Shown: positions 7,839 through 13,466 of the stretch, one piece after another
Layout of the letters: every line of letters begins with the position of its first letter
Position numbering within the stretch: the first letter of the stretch is position 1
Source of the DNA: G039029935 sp039029935
GTDB taxonomy: Bacteria > Chloroflexota > Anaerolineae > Caldilineales > Caldilineaceae
Assembly: GCA_039029935.1 (NCBI GenBank)
Contig: JBCCFC010000223.1
Span: 1-13,466 of the forward strand
Direction of reading: 5' to 3'
Length of the DNA stretch: 13,466 nt
Notes under the pieces: model-generated
Seen by the model: only the letters and a program-made list of their open reading frames with translations
Database searches by the model: none
What the model was told of the DNA's origin: nothing
Made by a program: the position numbers and the translations under genes

Positions 7839-9368
7839 TCAGAACTGCCGTCGTGCGTTTAAGGATGCATCCCACCGTCGAAAGCTTAGGTCTTTGACGA
7901 CTGCTTCAAGCGCGCTGGTGGTACCAATGCGTCGTAGTGCTTCGGTTAGAAAATAGCCGACCTGACCATATGGGTGATGGAGATGAGCAATGATTTCTGC
8001 CTCAGATGCTGCGGCTTTTGACCCCAGTTTGGCGAGGGCCATAGCCGCATTGACATGGACGTGAACCTGCGCGGGCAACGCCCCATCACTGAATTCATCC
8101 CATACGTCTCGATTGCTGTTAAGCAGGCCGCATAATACTGTCTGGGCTTGCGGATCGCCAATATTCCCCAGTGCCGTTACAGCATACCGAATCACAAGTG
8201 GGGAGGCATTTGGGAACAAAGTGATCAGTGCCGGGCCTGCCCGTTGAGCCGTTGGACCGATTTCGCCCAGTGCAAAGATGGCATTGAGCTTTGTCCATTC
8301 ATCGGGCGTGTCGAGTAGGTCGATTAGCGGATCAACCGCAACATCGCCTATTGCAGCGAGAGCATACGCGGCATCTTCCATCGTGATGGTGGCGTACTTG
8401 CAAGGGTCGGGAATCTTGTCGCCTCCTTCTGCCTGACCTATCGCAATCAGTTGGTCAATCAACGGCTGAACTGCGGCCTCGCCAATCGCGGCCAGCGCAT
8501 AGATGGCACAGGTTCGTTCTGCTTGCGTCGCTCGATTTAAGCGTGATACCAACGTCGATACAACCTCTGCATTATTGACTGCGGTGGGTTCTGCGACCAT
8601 TGGTTGACCGCAGAGCCACGACCACTGATGACGCCAAACAGGTTCCAGATCATACGGTGCTGTACGATGGATTGGTGGCTGCCAGAGGGGCGAATCGCAG
8701 TGCCAAGTCGGGCTTTGCGGGGCTGAGGCGCGCATGAAGATGAATTTGATCATATGGCGTACGCGTTGACTCAAATTGATGCCCGCTGCATGACCAAGAT
8801 CGAAATGGCTCAGAAAGACCGTCCCTGCCTGACCCATCACAGGGATTTGACGTTCTCGATCCTCATCGGCTAATCCAGCGTGATAGTGTGAACCGGGGAT
8901 AACATGCGTTGGTCCGTGTGTCAATTCAACATCATGGCTATAATACATAAAGCGCGCATAGCGTAAATAATGAGACTTGGGCTGTCCAGACGGCGTATAG
9001 GAATCCTGATGGCTATCAGATTGTACACGCGCCCATACCGACTCCTGATCATTGGGGTCAAGGTCGCTGGGTGGTAGAGAGTGCCAATAGCGGTGTGGAT
9101 GCACCAAATAATCTTCCCCGAGCAAACTAATCATCGCCCCACGCACTTCGGGACTATCGAGAACCAGATTTAATTCCGGTAGCCGTGGCAGAATGTTGTT
9201 CCCAGAATTCGTCTCATGCTCGAACAGCCACGTAAACTTTTCATCGATAAGCTGATGCGTCCCCTCTGGCACAGTCGGATGAAGTATCAGATAGCCATCT
9301 ACCAGAAACTGTTTCATTTGTTCATCGGTTAACAATATTGGTGGGAGAGAAGTGGTATCGATTTGCAT
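7839..9368 (-). CDS. Phytanoyl-CoA dioxygenase-like protein fused to C-terminal HEAT repeats
   Basis: The 509-residue product has two parts. Residues about 13-215 form a PhyH-type Fe(II)/2-oxoglutarate dioxygenase: the HxD facial-triad motif is His120-Gln-Asp122, the distal His is His193 in DLGHAAGINLS, and Arg204 fits the 2-oxoglutarate-binding position of the H-G-x-N-x-S-xxx-R signature. HGPTHVIPGSH at about 151-161 is also typical. Residues about 262-500 are Ala/Leu-rich helical repeats (for example ALAAIGEAAVQPLIDQL and ALAAIGDVAVDPLIDLL) of HEAT/PBS-lyase type, which usually bind proteins. Free-standing PhyH enzymes are normally about 250-300 residues, so the repeat tail is an addition. 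The substrate is unknown. The ATG at 9368 has GGAG nine bases upstream. It is the first gene of an operon with the Gfo/Idh/MocA gene and diverges from the TIM-barrel gene. Confidence 0.88.
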   Translation of the reverse strand: MQIDTTSLPPILLTDEQMKQFLVDGYLILHPTVPEGTHQLIDEKFTWLFEHETNSGNNILPRLPELNLVLDSPEVRGAMISLLGEDYLVHPHRYWHSLPPSDLDPNDQESVWARVQSDSHQDSYTPSGQPKSHYLRYARFMYYSHDVELTHGPTHVIPGSHYHAGLADEDRERQIPVMGQAGTVFLSHFDLGHAAGINLSQRVRHMIKFIFMRASAPQSPTWHCDSPLWQPPIHRTAPYDLEPVWRHQWSWLCGQPMVAEPTAVNNAEVVSTLVSRLNRATQAERTCAIYALAAIGEAAVQPLIDQLIAIGQAEGGDKIPDPCKYATITMEDAAYALAAIGDVAVDPLIDLLDTPDEWTKLNAIFALGEIGPTAQRAGPALITLFPNASPLVIRYAVTALGNIGDPQAQTVLCGLLNSNRDVWDEFSDGALPAQVHVHVNAAMALAKLGSKAAASEAEIIAHLHHPYGQVGYFLTEALRRIGTTSALEAVVKDLSFRRWDASLNARRQF

Positions 9369-9478
9369 TTTAGATATCTCCAGTTTGTTGAAAAGACTAT
9401 TATGACGTGTTGTATTTGTTTCTTATCCCATTAGACCGTACCAAGCCATTTTTTCTGTAACTTTACACACCACCGTCA

Positions 9479-9487
9479 ATCATACCA
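9479..9487 (-). promoter_or_regulatory. Predicted extended -10 promoter for the PhyH-HEAT operon
   Basis: On the minus strand TGGTATGAT (9487 to 9479) fits an extended -10 element with a 5/6 -10 box. The -35 region is poor. The start would lie near 9472, giving a leader of about 100 nt. Confidence 0.4.
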
Positions 9488-9515
9488 CACAACGTCTGAA
9501 TCCAAAGAGTGTCGT

Positions 9516-9544
9516 TTGTGAGAAAAGGCGTGAATTTGTATAAT
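9516..9544 (+). promoter_or_regulatory. Predicted sigma70-type promoter for the TIM-barrel gene
   Basis: TTGTGA (9516-9521) is followed after 17 bases by a perfect TATAAT (9539-9544). Transcription would start near 9551, leaving a leader of about 170 nt before the ATG at 9720. It sits about 30 bp from the opposing predicted promoter at 9479-9487, so the two could be co-regulated. Confidence 0.55.
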
Positions 9545-9610
9545 TTGAGATGTGTTTGTAAATGAGACATTCACTCCGCTCGCAAGGGCGGGCTACTTTG
9601 GGCAGATGTG

Positions 9611-9651
9611 ATCAATCTTATGCTCGAGCGCGAGGATTTCATATGTTTGAT
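9611..9651. repeat. Nested imperfect inverted repeat in the TIM-barrel gene leader
   Basis: ATCAATCTTATG (9611-9622) and CATATGTTTGAT (9640-9651) are complementary at 10 of 12 positions. The short palindrome CTCG/CGAG (9623-9626, 9631-9634) lies between them. It could fold in the 5' leader or serve as an operator for the divergent pair. It resembles no riboswitch I recognise. Confidence 0.35.
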
Positions 9652-9719
9652 ATCGCGGTTCAAGCACCAAAACAATTAAACCTATAGACAGACTGGCATT
9701 TCACAGAGAGGAGAATTTG

Positions 9720-10544
9720 ATGTTAAAAGATACGACCTTAACTGTCGGCGCGGCGATGAAGGCCGCTGACCTAAGCACGTTTAGTGAGTGGTTGATTACC
9801 GGGCAACGGGATCTGGAAATCCAGGATGCTATTCTGCCCGACGTACTCGACGGCGACTGGCAGTCAATCGCTGCTCAGATAAACGCTACCTTAGATGGCT
9901 ATAATGGCCGTCTTGGGATTCACGGGCCGTTTATCGATATTTCAATTATGACTCGCGATCCAAGAGTACGAGAACTCACCCAAACCCGGCTACAACAAGG
10001 GTTGGAATTTGGGGCAGCGATTAAGGCTTCCCATATGGTCATCCATAGCCCATTTAAGTATTTTGGTGACCCCTTTTTACCCCATTCGTTCGAGTTGGGT
10101 CAGGCAGCGGAAATTGAGCAGGTTCACAAAACCCTAGAGCCAGTCGTGGCCGCGGCGAAAGCGATGCAATGTACGCTGGTCATTGAAACGATTTTCGATT
10201 TGAACACGACCCCATTATTAAACCTCGTTCGCTCTTTCGAGTCGGACTATGTGCGCTTTAGCATTGATACGGGTCACGTTTATATTACCCACTTGCGGGG
10301 TGGCCCAACACCCGATCAGTGGGCGGCAGCAGGCAAAGACCTCTTGGCCCACATCCATCTGCAAGATACCGATGGTCGCAGTGACCGTCACTGGGCACCG
10401 GGGTATGGCAATATCAATTGGTATGCCTTTTTTGCGATCATTCGCCAACTCGAAACAGCACCGCGCCTGATTTTAGAGATGAAGGATACAGCCGACATTT
10501 TCCGGGGTGCTGCTTGGCTGGCTGAACAAGGCTTCGTTCAATAA
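9720..10544 (+). CDS. Sugar phosphate isomerase/epimerase-like TIM-barrel protein (AP endonuclease family 2 fold)
   Basis: A 274-residue protein of the xylose-isomerase-like TIM-barrel superfamily. The start is ATG 9720 with AGAGGAG seven bases upstream; a TTG one codon earlier is possible but too close to it. The likely metal ligands fall on successive strands: Glu156 in VIETIFD, Asp183 and His186 in IDTGH, His211 in HIHLQD, and Glu253 in LEMKD. His67 in IHGPF, His109 in IHSPF and the GYGNINW segment at 228-234 are also conserved in the family. Members isomerise or epimerise sugars, inosose or hydroxypyruvate in the cytosol, usually with Mn or Zn; the actual substrate is unknown. It diverges from the PhyH-HEAT and Gfo/Idh/MocA genes, a grouping common in sugar and inositol catabolic loci. 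Its stop lies 9 bp from the end of a truncated dehydrogenase gene on the other strand. Confidence 0.9.
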   Translation: MLKDTTLTVGAAMKAADLSTFSEWLITGQRDLEIQDAILPDVLDGDWQSIAAQINATLDGYNGRLGIHGPFIDISIMTRDPRVRELTQTRLQQGLEFGAAIKASHMVIHSPFKYFGDPFLPHSFELGQAAEIEQVHKTLEPVVAAAKAMQCTLVIETIFDLNTTPLLNLVRSFESDYVRFSIDTGHVYITHLRGGPTPDQWAAAGKDLLAHIHLQDTDGRSDRHWAPGYGNINWYAFFAIIRQLETAPRLILEMKDTADIFRGAAWLAEQGFVQ

Positions 10545-10553
10545 AAGATTCAA

Positions 10554-10754
10554 TCAAAAAGCGACATAGCCACCACAGATGGGGATGCATTGGCCCGTCA
10601 CATAGTCTGACAGATCGGTGACCAGAAATTCCACAACTTTGGCGCAGTCTTCAGGCACACTAAGACGACCCAGTGGAATTTGAGAGAGCAGACGGTCCCG
10701 AATTTCCCCTTTGTCTCTGCCACCAGCGATGGCCCGGGAAGAGAGAATATATCC
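10554..10754 (-). pseudogene. Short-chain dehydrogenase/reductase, C-terminal fragment
   Basis: The last 66 codons before a stop at 10554 match the C-terminus of a classical SDR oxidoreductase: a GYI start as in the usual PGYI turn, then RDRLLSQIPLGRLSVPEDCA and a V-T-G-Q-x-I-P-I-x-G-G ending. The NAD-binding Rossmann half and the catalytic Tyr-x-x-x-Lys are absent, so no enzyme can be made. Upstream, the frame runs without a break into a PhyH fragment; the join lies around 10752-10763 at residues VQPG, a motif that fits both families. It is convergent with the TIM-barrel gene, and the SDR may once have belonged to that catabolic set. Cys replaces the usual Asp in the final D-G-G, consistent with decay. 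An intact start is absent. Confidence 0.8.
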
Positions 10755-10850
10755 CGGTTGGACGCCCAACGGCCCGTTCCCATCATCGACATCGACCAAG
10801 GCAATCCAAGCAGACATACAATCGGGCAGATAGTATTGATCTTGATGCCA
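10755..10850 (-). pseudogene. Phytanoyl-CoA dioxygenase (PhyH), short internal fragment
   Basis: About 32 codons encode WHQDQYYLPDCMSAWIALVD followed by D-D-G-N-G-P-L and a VQPG end. The H-x-D of the WHQDQYY motif is the iron-binding pair of PhyH-type dioxygenases, and S-A-W-I-A-L-x-D-V-D-x-x-N-G-P-L is the usual continuation. N- and C-terminal parts are missing. It is not a copy of the PhyH domain at 7839-9368, whose corresponding motif reads SHQDSY, so a second PhyH gene once existed here or was brought in. The fragment is in frame with the SDR remnant downstream and joins the transposase fragment upstream at a tandem TTGGCAT duplication. Confidence 0.75.
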
Positions 10851-10858
10851 AATGCCAA
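10845..10858. repeat. Tandem 7-bp duplication at the transposase/PhyH junction
   Basis: ATGCCAA (TTGGCAT on the minus strand) is present twice back to back, at 10845-10851 and 10852-10858. It lies where the transposase reading frame (ENGWHL) ends and the PhyH frame (WHQDQ) begins. Such a duplication may mark microhomology-mediated joining or replication slippage. Confidence 0.7.
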
Positions 10859-11184
10859 CCATTCTCACGTAGCTGCTTCTGAAGAGAGACCCCATCAAAT
10901 TCGCTGTCACCCAAGAAAATGACAGGTGCATCAGAATTAGCTGGCTGAAAATAAGGGGGAAGTTTCTTGAGTAAGTCAACCTGTACATCTTCTTTGGTAT
11001 GCCCTTTTGTACCTTCTTCAACTTTCCAGATGATTGGCAGACTACGATTTTGGTATGATAAACTCAGCACGAGTGCTCTGTGGTTTTTGCCAACATCGGT
11101 TGTATCTATCACGAGATAGTATGTTGGTAATGAGAGTGACTTGAGCAAAATTTTGACGAGAGGTGTGTAGAACCATTCCGCGAT
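10849..11184 (-). pseudogene. IS4-type DDE transposase, internal fragment
   Basis: About 112 codons from just after an in-frame TAG (11185-11187) show the core of an IS4-family transposase: FYTPLVKILLKSL, then VIDTTDVGKNHR with the first catalytic Asp, a KGHT segment, and IFLGDSEFDG with the second Asp, ending at ENGWHL. The N-terminal DNA-binding part and the region with the catalytic Glu are missing, so it is inactive. No terminal inverted repeats or target duplication could be assigned. It is inserted between the PhyH fragment and an unrelated plus-strand remnant, and is a probable agent of the local rearrangement. A TTG at 11148 is the only in-frame start-like codon and is not convincing. 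Confidence 0.85.
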
Positions 11185-11187
11185 CTA

Positions 11188-11349
11188 AAGGGGAATGTAC
11201 GGCGCAAGAATCATCTGCTGGTGTTGAAGGATGGGATGTCTGCCGAGAACAGCACCTTTATCCAACTTGGGTACGCCGCAGCCGCCATCCAGTCCTATGC
11301 CCTTTTTGCGCAGAAACAGGCTGACGGCATCACCACTGCTGATCATTGA
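11188..11349 (+). pseudogene. Unrecognised coding remnant (C-terminal fragment)
   Basis: A plus-strand frame open from the transposase boundary to TGA at 11347-11349 gives a protein-like sequence, including NHLLVLKDGMSAENS and an Ala-rich helix, GYAAAAIQSYALFAQKQADG. Codon choice looks like that of the real genes in the window. It has no credible start and is opposed to the transposase fragment, so it looks like the last third or less of a truncated gene. I do not recognise the family. The minus strand is also open over part of this stretch, so strand assignment is tentative. Confidence 0.4.
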
Positions 11350-11357
11350 CAATGATC
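11341..11357. repeat. 17-bp perfect palindrome
   Basis: GATCATTGACAATGATC has 8-bp arms around a single central A, and covers the stop codon of the preceding remnant. It has the shape of a dimeric repressor operator, but may simply be a leftover end of a mobile or regulatory sequence. Confidence 0.6.
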
Positions 11358-11391
11358 CAAAAACCGTTTACTATCTACTTAAGACTTCTTC

Positions 11392-11428
11392 CAAGTCATC
11401 GTTTATAGTCTACATTTGCGATGACTTG
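11392..11428. repeat. Inverted repeat with 10-bp perfect arms
   Basis: CAAGTCATCG (11392-11401) and CGATGACTTG (11419-11428) are perfect reverse complements with a 17-base spacer. It lies about 160 bp upstream of the family 5 binding-protein gene, so it may be an operator or an RNA hairpin in its leader. Confidence 0.6.
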
Positions 11429-11456
11429 ACTCTATCATATCACGGATTTGCTGTTG

Positions 11457-11494
11457 CTTTCTTGCAAAGAGACACTTTAAACTTTGTAAGAAAG
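11457..11494. repeat. Inverted repeat with 13-bp arms (one G-U pair in RNA)
   Basis: CTTTCTTGCAAAG (11457-11469) pairs with CTTTGTAAGAAAG (11482-11494) over 13 positions, one of them a G-U wobble, with a 12-base loop. No run of T follows. It lies about 90 bp before the ATG of the binding-protein gene. No convincing promoter boxes were found in 11350-11586. Confidence 0.6.
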
Positions 11495-11574
11495 TTCTTG
11501 CAGAAAAGGGGGCTGCACTGCTTGTTGGATTGCTTTTTCGCTAACATATCTCAAAAATTTCTATGCAAAATTTC

Positions 11575-11580
11575 AGGAGG
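11575..11580 (+). promoter_or_regulatory. Strong Shine-Dalgarno sequence deciding the start at 11587
   Basis: A perfect AGGAGG stands six bases before ATG 11587. An in-frame ATG at 11563 lies upstream of this site, has no ribosome binding site of its own, and would add eight residues in front of the signal peptide. The 11587 start is therefore preferred. Confidence 0.9.
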
Positions 11581-11586
11581 GAACGC

Positions 11587-13311
11587 ATGAAACACCTACG
11601 CGTACTTGTACTATTACTACTGATTGGCACAATGGTTCTGAGTGCCTGTGCTGGGGCCGGGGTCACGGACGGTGACACGTCTTCTGAGGCAGCGGATGGC
11701 TCAGGAGATGCCTCTTCATCTGCGGAAGGAACAGGGACCATTGTCATTCGTAACATGGGGAACTTGACTTCATGGAACCCCGCGCTGACCAGTGATGGGG
11801 CATCCATCCAAGCGCGAGACCTGCTCTGGCCTGCACTGATCAACACAGACGAAACGACGGGCGCACCTGTGCCAGGGCTTCAAACATGGGAGGTCTCTGA
11901 TGATACGCTGACCTATACGTTCCAAATTCGCGACGATGCGGTTTGGAGTGATGGGACGCCAATCAGCTCGGCGGATGTCAAATTTATGATTGAGGCGATT
12001 CAATCGGACATCGAGACCGTCTACGAAACCAATGTCGAGCAGATTTCGGCGGTCAACATCATTGATGAGAAAAACTATGAGTTGGTATTGGATGAGGTCA
12101 ACTGTGCCTTCCTGTCAGGTTTGAGTGCGATACGGTTGCTACCAGCGCACAAATATGCAGCGGATTTTAGCGATTTTGAGAGCAGCGATTTTAACATGAA
12201 TCCTGACATCAGCGGTGGCCCATATGTGCTTGATGAGTGGGCGGCAACTGAATTTGAGGCGTACAGTGCCAATGCTAACTACTGGGGCGGCGCACCAGCA
12301 ATTCCAAATCTCGTCAACCGCGTGATGGAGGATGCCACCATCGGTGTGCAGGCGATTCAGGCAGGCGAGATTGACTACATGACCATGCAGGGTGATCTCT
12401 TCCAGCAGATTACCAACCGCGATCATCTGAAATGGAGTTCCTATCCACAGACATCGGTCGGGTTCCTCTCACTAAACTGGAAAGATCCAACCGATCCACA
12501 GTCAGCATATGACGAAGATGGCAATCCAGTTGAACAGGCTCCACATCCACTCTTTGGCGACGTGCGTGTGCGCAAGGCCGTTGCCCTTGGTGTCAATGTA
12601 CAGGACATGATCGATGCGATGGGACCAGATGGTGGTACGCCACTTGTTGGTACGGTCAGCCCGATTTCAAGCTGGGCCTATAACGATGACATTCCACGCT
12701 ACACCTATGATCAAGAGGCAGCGATGGCGTTGCTCGATGAGGCGGGCTGGGTCGATAGCGATGGTGATGGTATTCGCGAGAAAGATGGTGTACCATTGGC
12801 GTTCACAATTGCCTATAGCTCGATTTTGCAGATGTTTGAGACTGAGACGCTGATTATCCAAGATCAACTCAATCAGATTGGTTTTGATGTCTCGATTAAG
12901 CATTATGAATGGGGCAACTACTTGGAAGAGGTATACTTTGGACAACAGTATGATGCCACGCCAATGACCAACAGTGATGGTGCAGCGGCTGAACCCAACA
13001 CCTTTACTGGGCTGCTGTTGAGCCGTCGAGATACCGTTGGCTCTGGTGGCAATGTAGCATCTTATGTCAATCCAGAAGTCGATGCGCTGATTGATCAGGC
13101 ACGGGCTGTGCCAGGCTGTGCGCCAGAAGATCGAGCGGAAATTTACAAAGAAATTCAACAGATCACGCACGATGAGGTTGCCTACGTCTGGCTCTTTGTG
13201 CCCAACATGTTCCATGTGAGTAATCAACGGATTGGTGGCTTTGAGCCGGGTGCAACATGGGTTTACTACGGATATCTGGACCATCCACATGAGTGGTTTA
13301 TTGAGGAGTAA
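11587..13311 (+). CDS. ABC transporter family 5 solute-binding lipoprotein (oligopeptide/nickel type)
   Basis: A 574-residue lipoprotein. Signal peptide with a long Leu-rich core and lipobox LSAC, Cys21 lipidated, then a Gly/Ser/Asp/Glu linker to about residue 50. The mature part has the SBP family 5 hallmarks: an N-terminal S-W-N-P-A-L segment, the VWSDGTPISSADV motif at 119-131, GGPYVLDEW further in, and an R-K-A-V-A-L-G-V segment in the middle. A D-S-D-G-D-G-I-R-E-K-D-G-V-P-L insertion seen in many members follows. It should sit outside the cytoplasmic membrane and bind peptides or other substrates such as glycosides or opines for an ABC transporter. Permease and ATPase genes are not in the window, though they would normally follow downstream. 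A strong AGGAGG precedes it. A large hairpin follows its stop and may limit read-through or protect the mRNA end. Confidence 0.93.
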   Translation: MKHLRVLVLLLLIGTMVLSACAGAGVTDGDTSSEAADGSGDASSSAEGTGTIVIRNMGNLTSWNPALTSDGASIQARDLLWPALINTDETTGAPVPGLQTWEVSDDTLTYTFQIRDDAVWSDGTPISSADVKFMIEAIQSDIETVYETNVEQISAVNIIDEKNYELVLDEVNCAFLSGLSAIRLLPAHKYAADFSDFESSDFNMNPDISGGPYVLDEWAATEFEAYSANANYWGGAPAIPNLVNRVMEDATIGVQAIQAGEIDYMTMQGDLFQQITNRDHLKWSSYPQTSVGFLSLNWKDPTDPQSAYDEDGNPVEQAPHPLFGDVRVRKAVALGVNVQDMIDAMGPDGGTPLVGTVSPISSWAYNDDIPRYTYDQEAAMALLDEAGWVDSDGDGIREKDGVPLAFTIAYSSILQMFETETLIIQDQLNQIGFDVSIKHYEWGNYLEEVYFGQQYDATPMTNSDGAAAEPNTFTGLLLSRRDTVGSGGNVASYVNPEVDALIDQARAVPGCAPEDRAEIYKEIQQITHDEVAYVWLFVPNMFHVSNQRIGGFEPGATWVYYGYLDHPHEWFIEE

Positions 13312-13320
13312 GTGAGTCTA

Positions 13321-13365
13321 GACCTCCGGAAGGTGAATGTATCCCATATTCACCTTCCGGAGGTC
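13321..13365. terminator. Perfect 18-bp hairpin after the family 5 binding-protein gene
   Basis: GACCTCCGGAAGGTGAAT (13321-13338) and its exact complement (13348-13365) flank a 9-base loop, starting 9 bases after the stop. The stem is long and G+C-rich, but GGGTT rather than a T tract follows. It may therefore act as an mRNA 3'-stabilising element between binding-protein and permease genes, or as an intergenic repeat, instead of a classical intrinsic terminator. Each arm also contains a smaller self-complementary part (ACCT/AGGT around CCGGA). Confidence 0.65.
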
Positions 13366-13378
13366 GGGTTAGGCCGTT

Positions 13379-13408
13379 CCACAAAATAAATTACCCACAT
13401 ATTTGTGG
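13379..13408. repeat. Inverted repeat with 7-bp arms
   Basis: CCACAAA (13379-13385) and TTTGTGG (13402-13408) are complementary with a 16-base, A/T-rich spacer, close downstream of the large hairpin. It may be part of the control region of the next gene. Nothing coding is evident from 13366 to the window end. Confidence 0.4.
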
Positions 13409-13466
13409 AGTTAGGCAGGGGAACCCTTTGGGTCCTAATGCCGGTGTTCTCGTGTACGACCCGCAA

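Noticed and set aside
7328..7897. Plus-strand frame of 189 codons opposite the 5' part of the Gfo/Idh/MocA gene
   Set aside because: Same reason: antisense shadow, crosses the start of the oxidoreductase gene and has no ribosome binding site or motifs.
10851..11021. First 57 residues of the 155-codon minus-strand frame as a real N-terminus
   Set aside because: They are an out-of-frame reading of the IS4-type transposase fragment; only the part from WHQDQ onward has family resemblance.
11185..11346. Minus-strand open stretch as the missing N-terminus of the transposase
   Set aside because: A TAG separates it from the transposase frame, and its translation does not resemble the N-terminal part of IS4-type transposases.
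12667..13290. Minus-strand frame of 207 codons inside the family 5 binding-protein gene
   Set aside because: Antisense to a gene with a strong start site, lipobox and family motifs; composition is that of a shadow frame.

Overview
The window reads as a chromosomal catabolic/accessory region of a member of the Chloroflexota, probably Anaerolineae/Caldilineae-like. This is inference from lipoprotein style (lipobox followed by a Gly/Ala/Asp/Ser-rich linker) and gene repertoire, not from a marker gene. No rRNA, tRNA, CRISPR array or intact mobile element was seen.

Layout. (1) Positions 1-2933, minus strand: a lipoprotein sugar-type ABC solute-binding protein and, downstream of it, an iduronate-2-sulfatase-type sulfatase cut by the window edge. 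They are separated by a hairpin plus a 15-bp tandem repeat. A sigma70-like promoter with a palindrome at its start site lies upstream of the binding protein. (2) Positions 3424-6479, minus: an AAA/STAND-like ATPase with a C-terminal PD-(D/E)XK-like nuclease domain, overlapped by 4 bp (ATGA) with a UbiH/PobA-type FAD monooxygenase. An in-frame 40-codon open stretch follows the monooxygenase stop. (3) Positions 6689-9368, minus: a phytanoyl-CoA-dioxygenase-like protein fused to C-terminal HEAT repeats, then a Gfo/Idh/MocA oxidoreductase. Diverging from them on the plus strand is a xylose-isomerase-like TIM-barrel protein (9720-10544). The three probably form one small-molecule (sugar/polyol-like) catabolic set. 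(4) Positions 10554-11349: a gene graveyard made of abutting fragments: the 3' end of a short-chain dehydrogenase, an internal piece of a second PhyH gene, an internal piece of an IS4-type transposase, and an unrecognised plus-strand remnant. (5) Positions 11341-11586: three successive inverted repeats ahead of a strong ribosome binding site. (6) Positions 11587-13311, plus: a family 5 (oligopeptide/nickel type) solute-binding lipoprotein, followed by an 18-bp perfect hairpin.

Most genes serve uptake and breakdown of organic compounds: two binding lipoproteins capture substrates, a sulfatase removes sulfate esters, and dehydrogenase, isomerase and oxygenase enzymes process the products. No transporter permease or ATPase is visible, so the transport systems are incomplete here. 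The least conventional items are the ATPase-nuclease protein coupled to a flavin monooxygenase, the PhyH-HEAT fusion, and the mosaic of gene fragments. None can be shown to be a new system from sequence alone.
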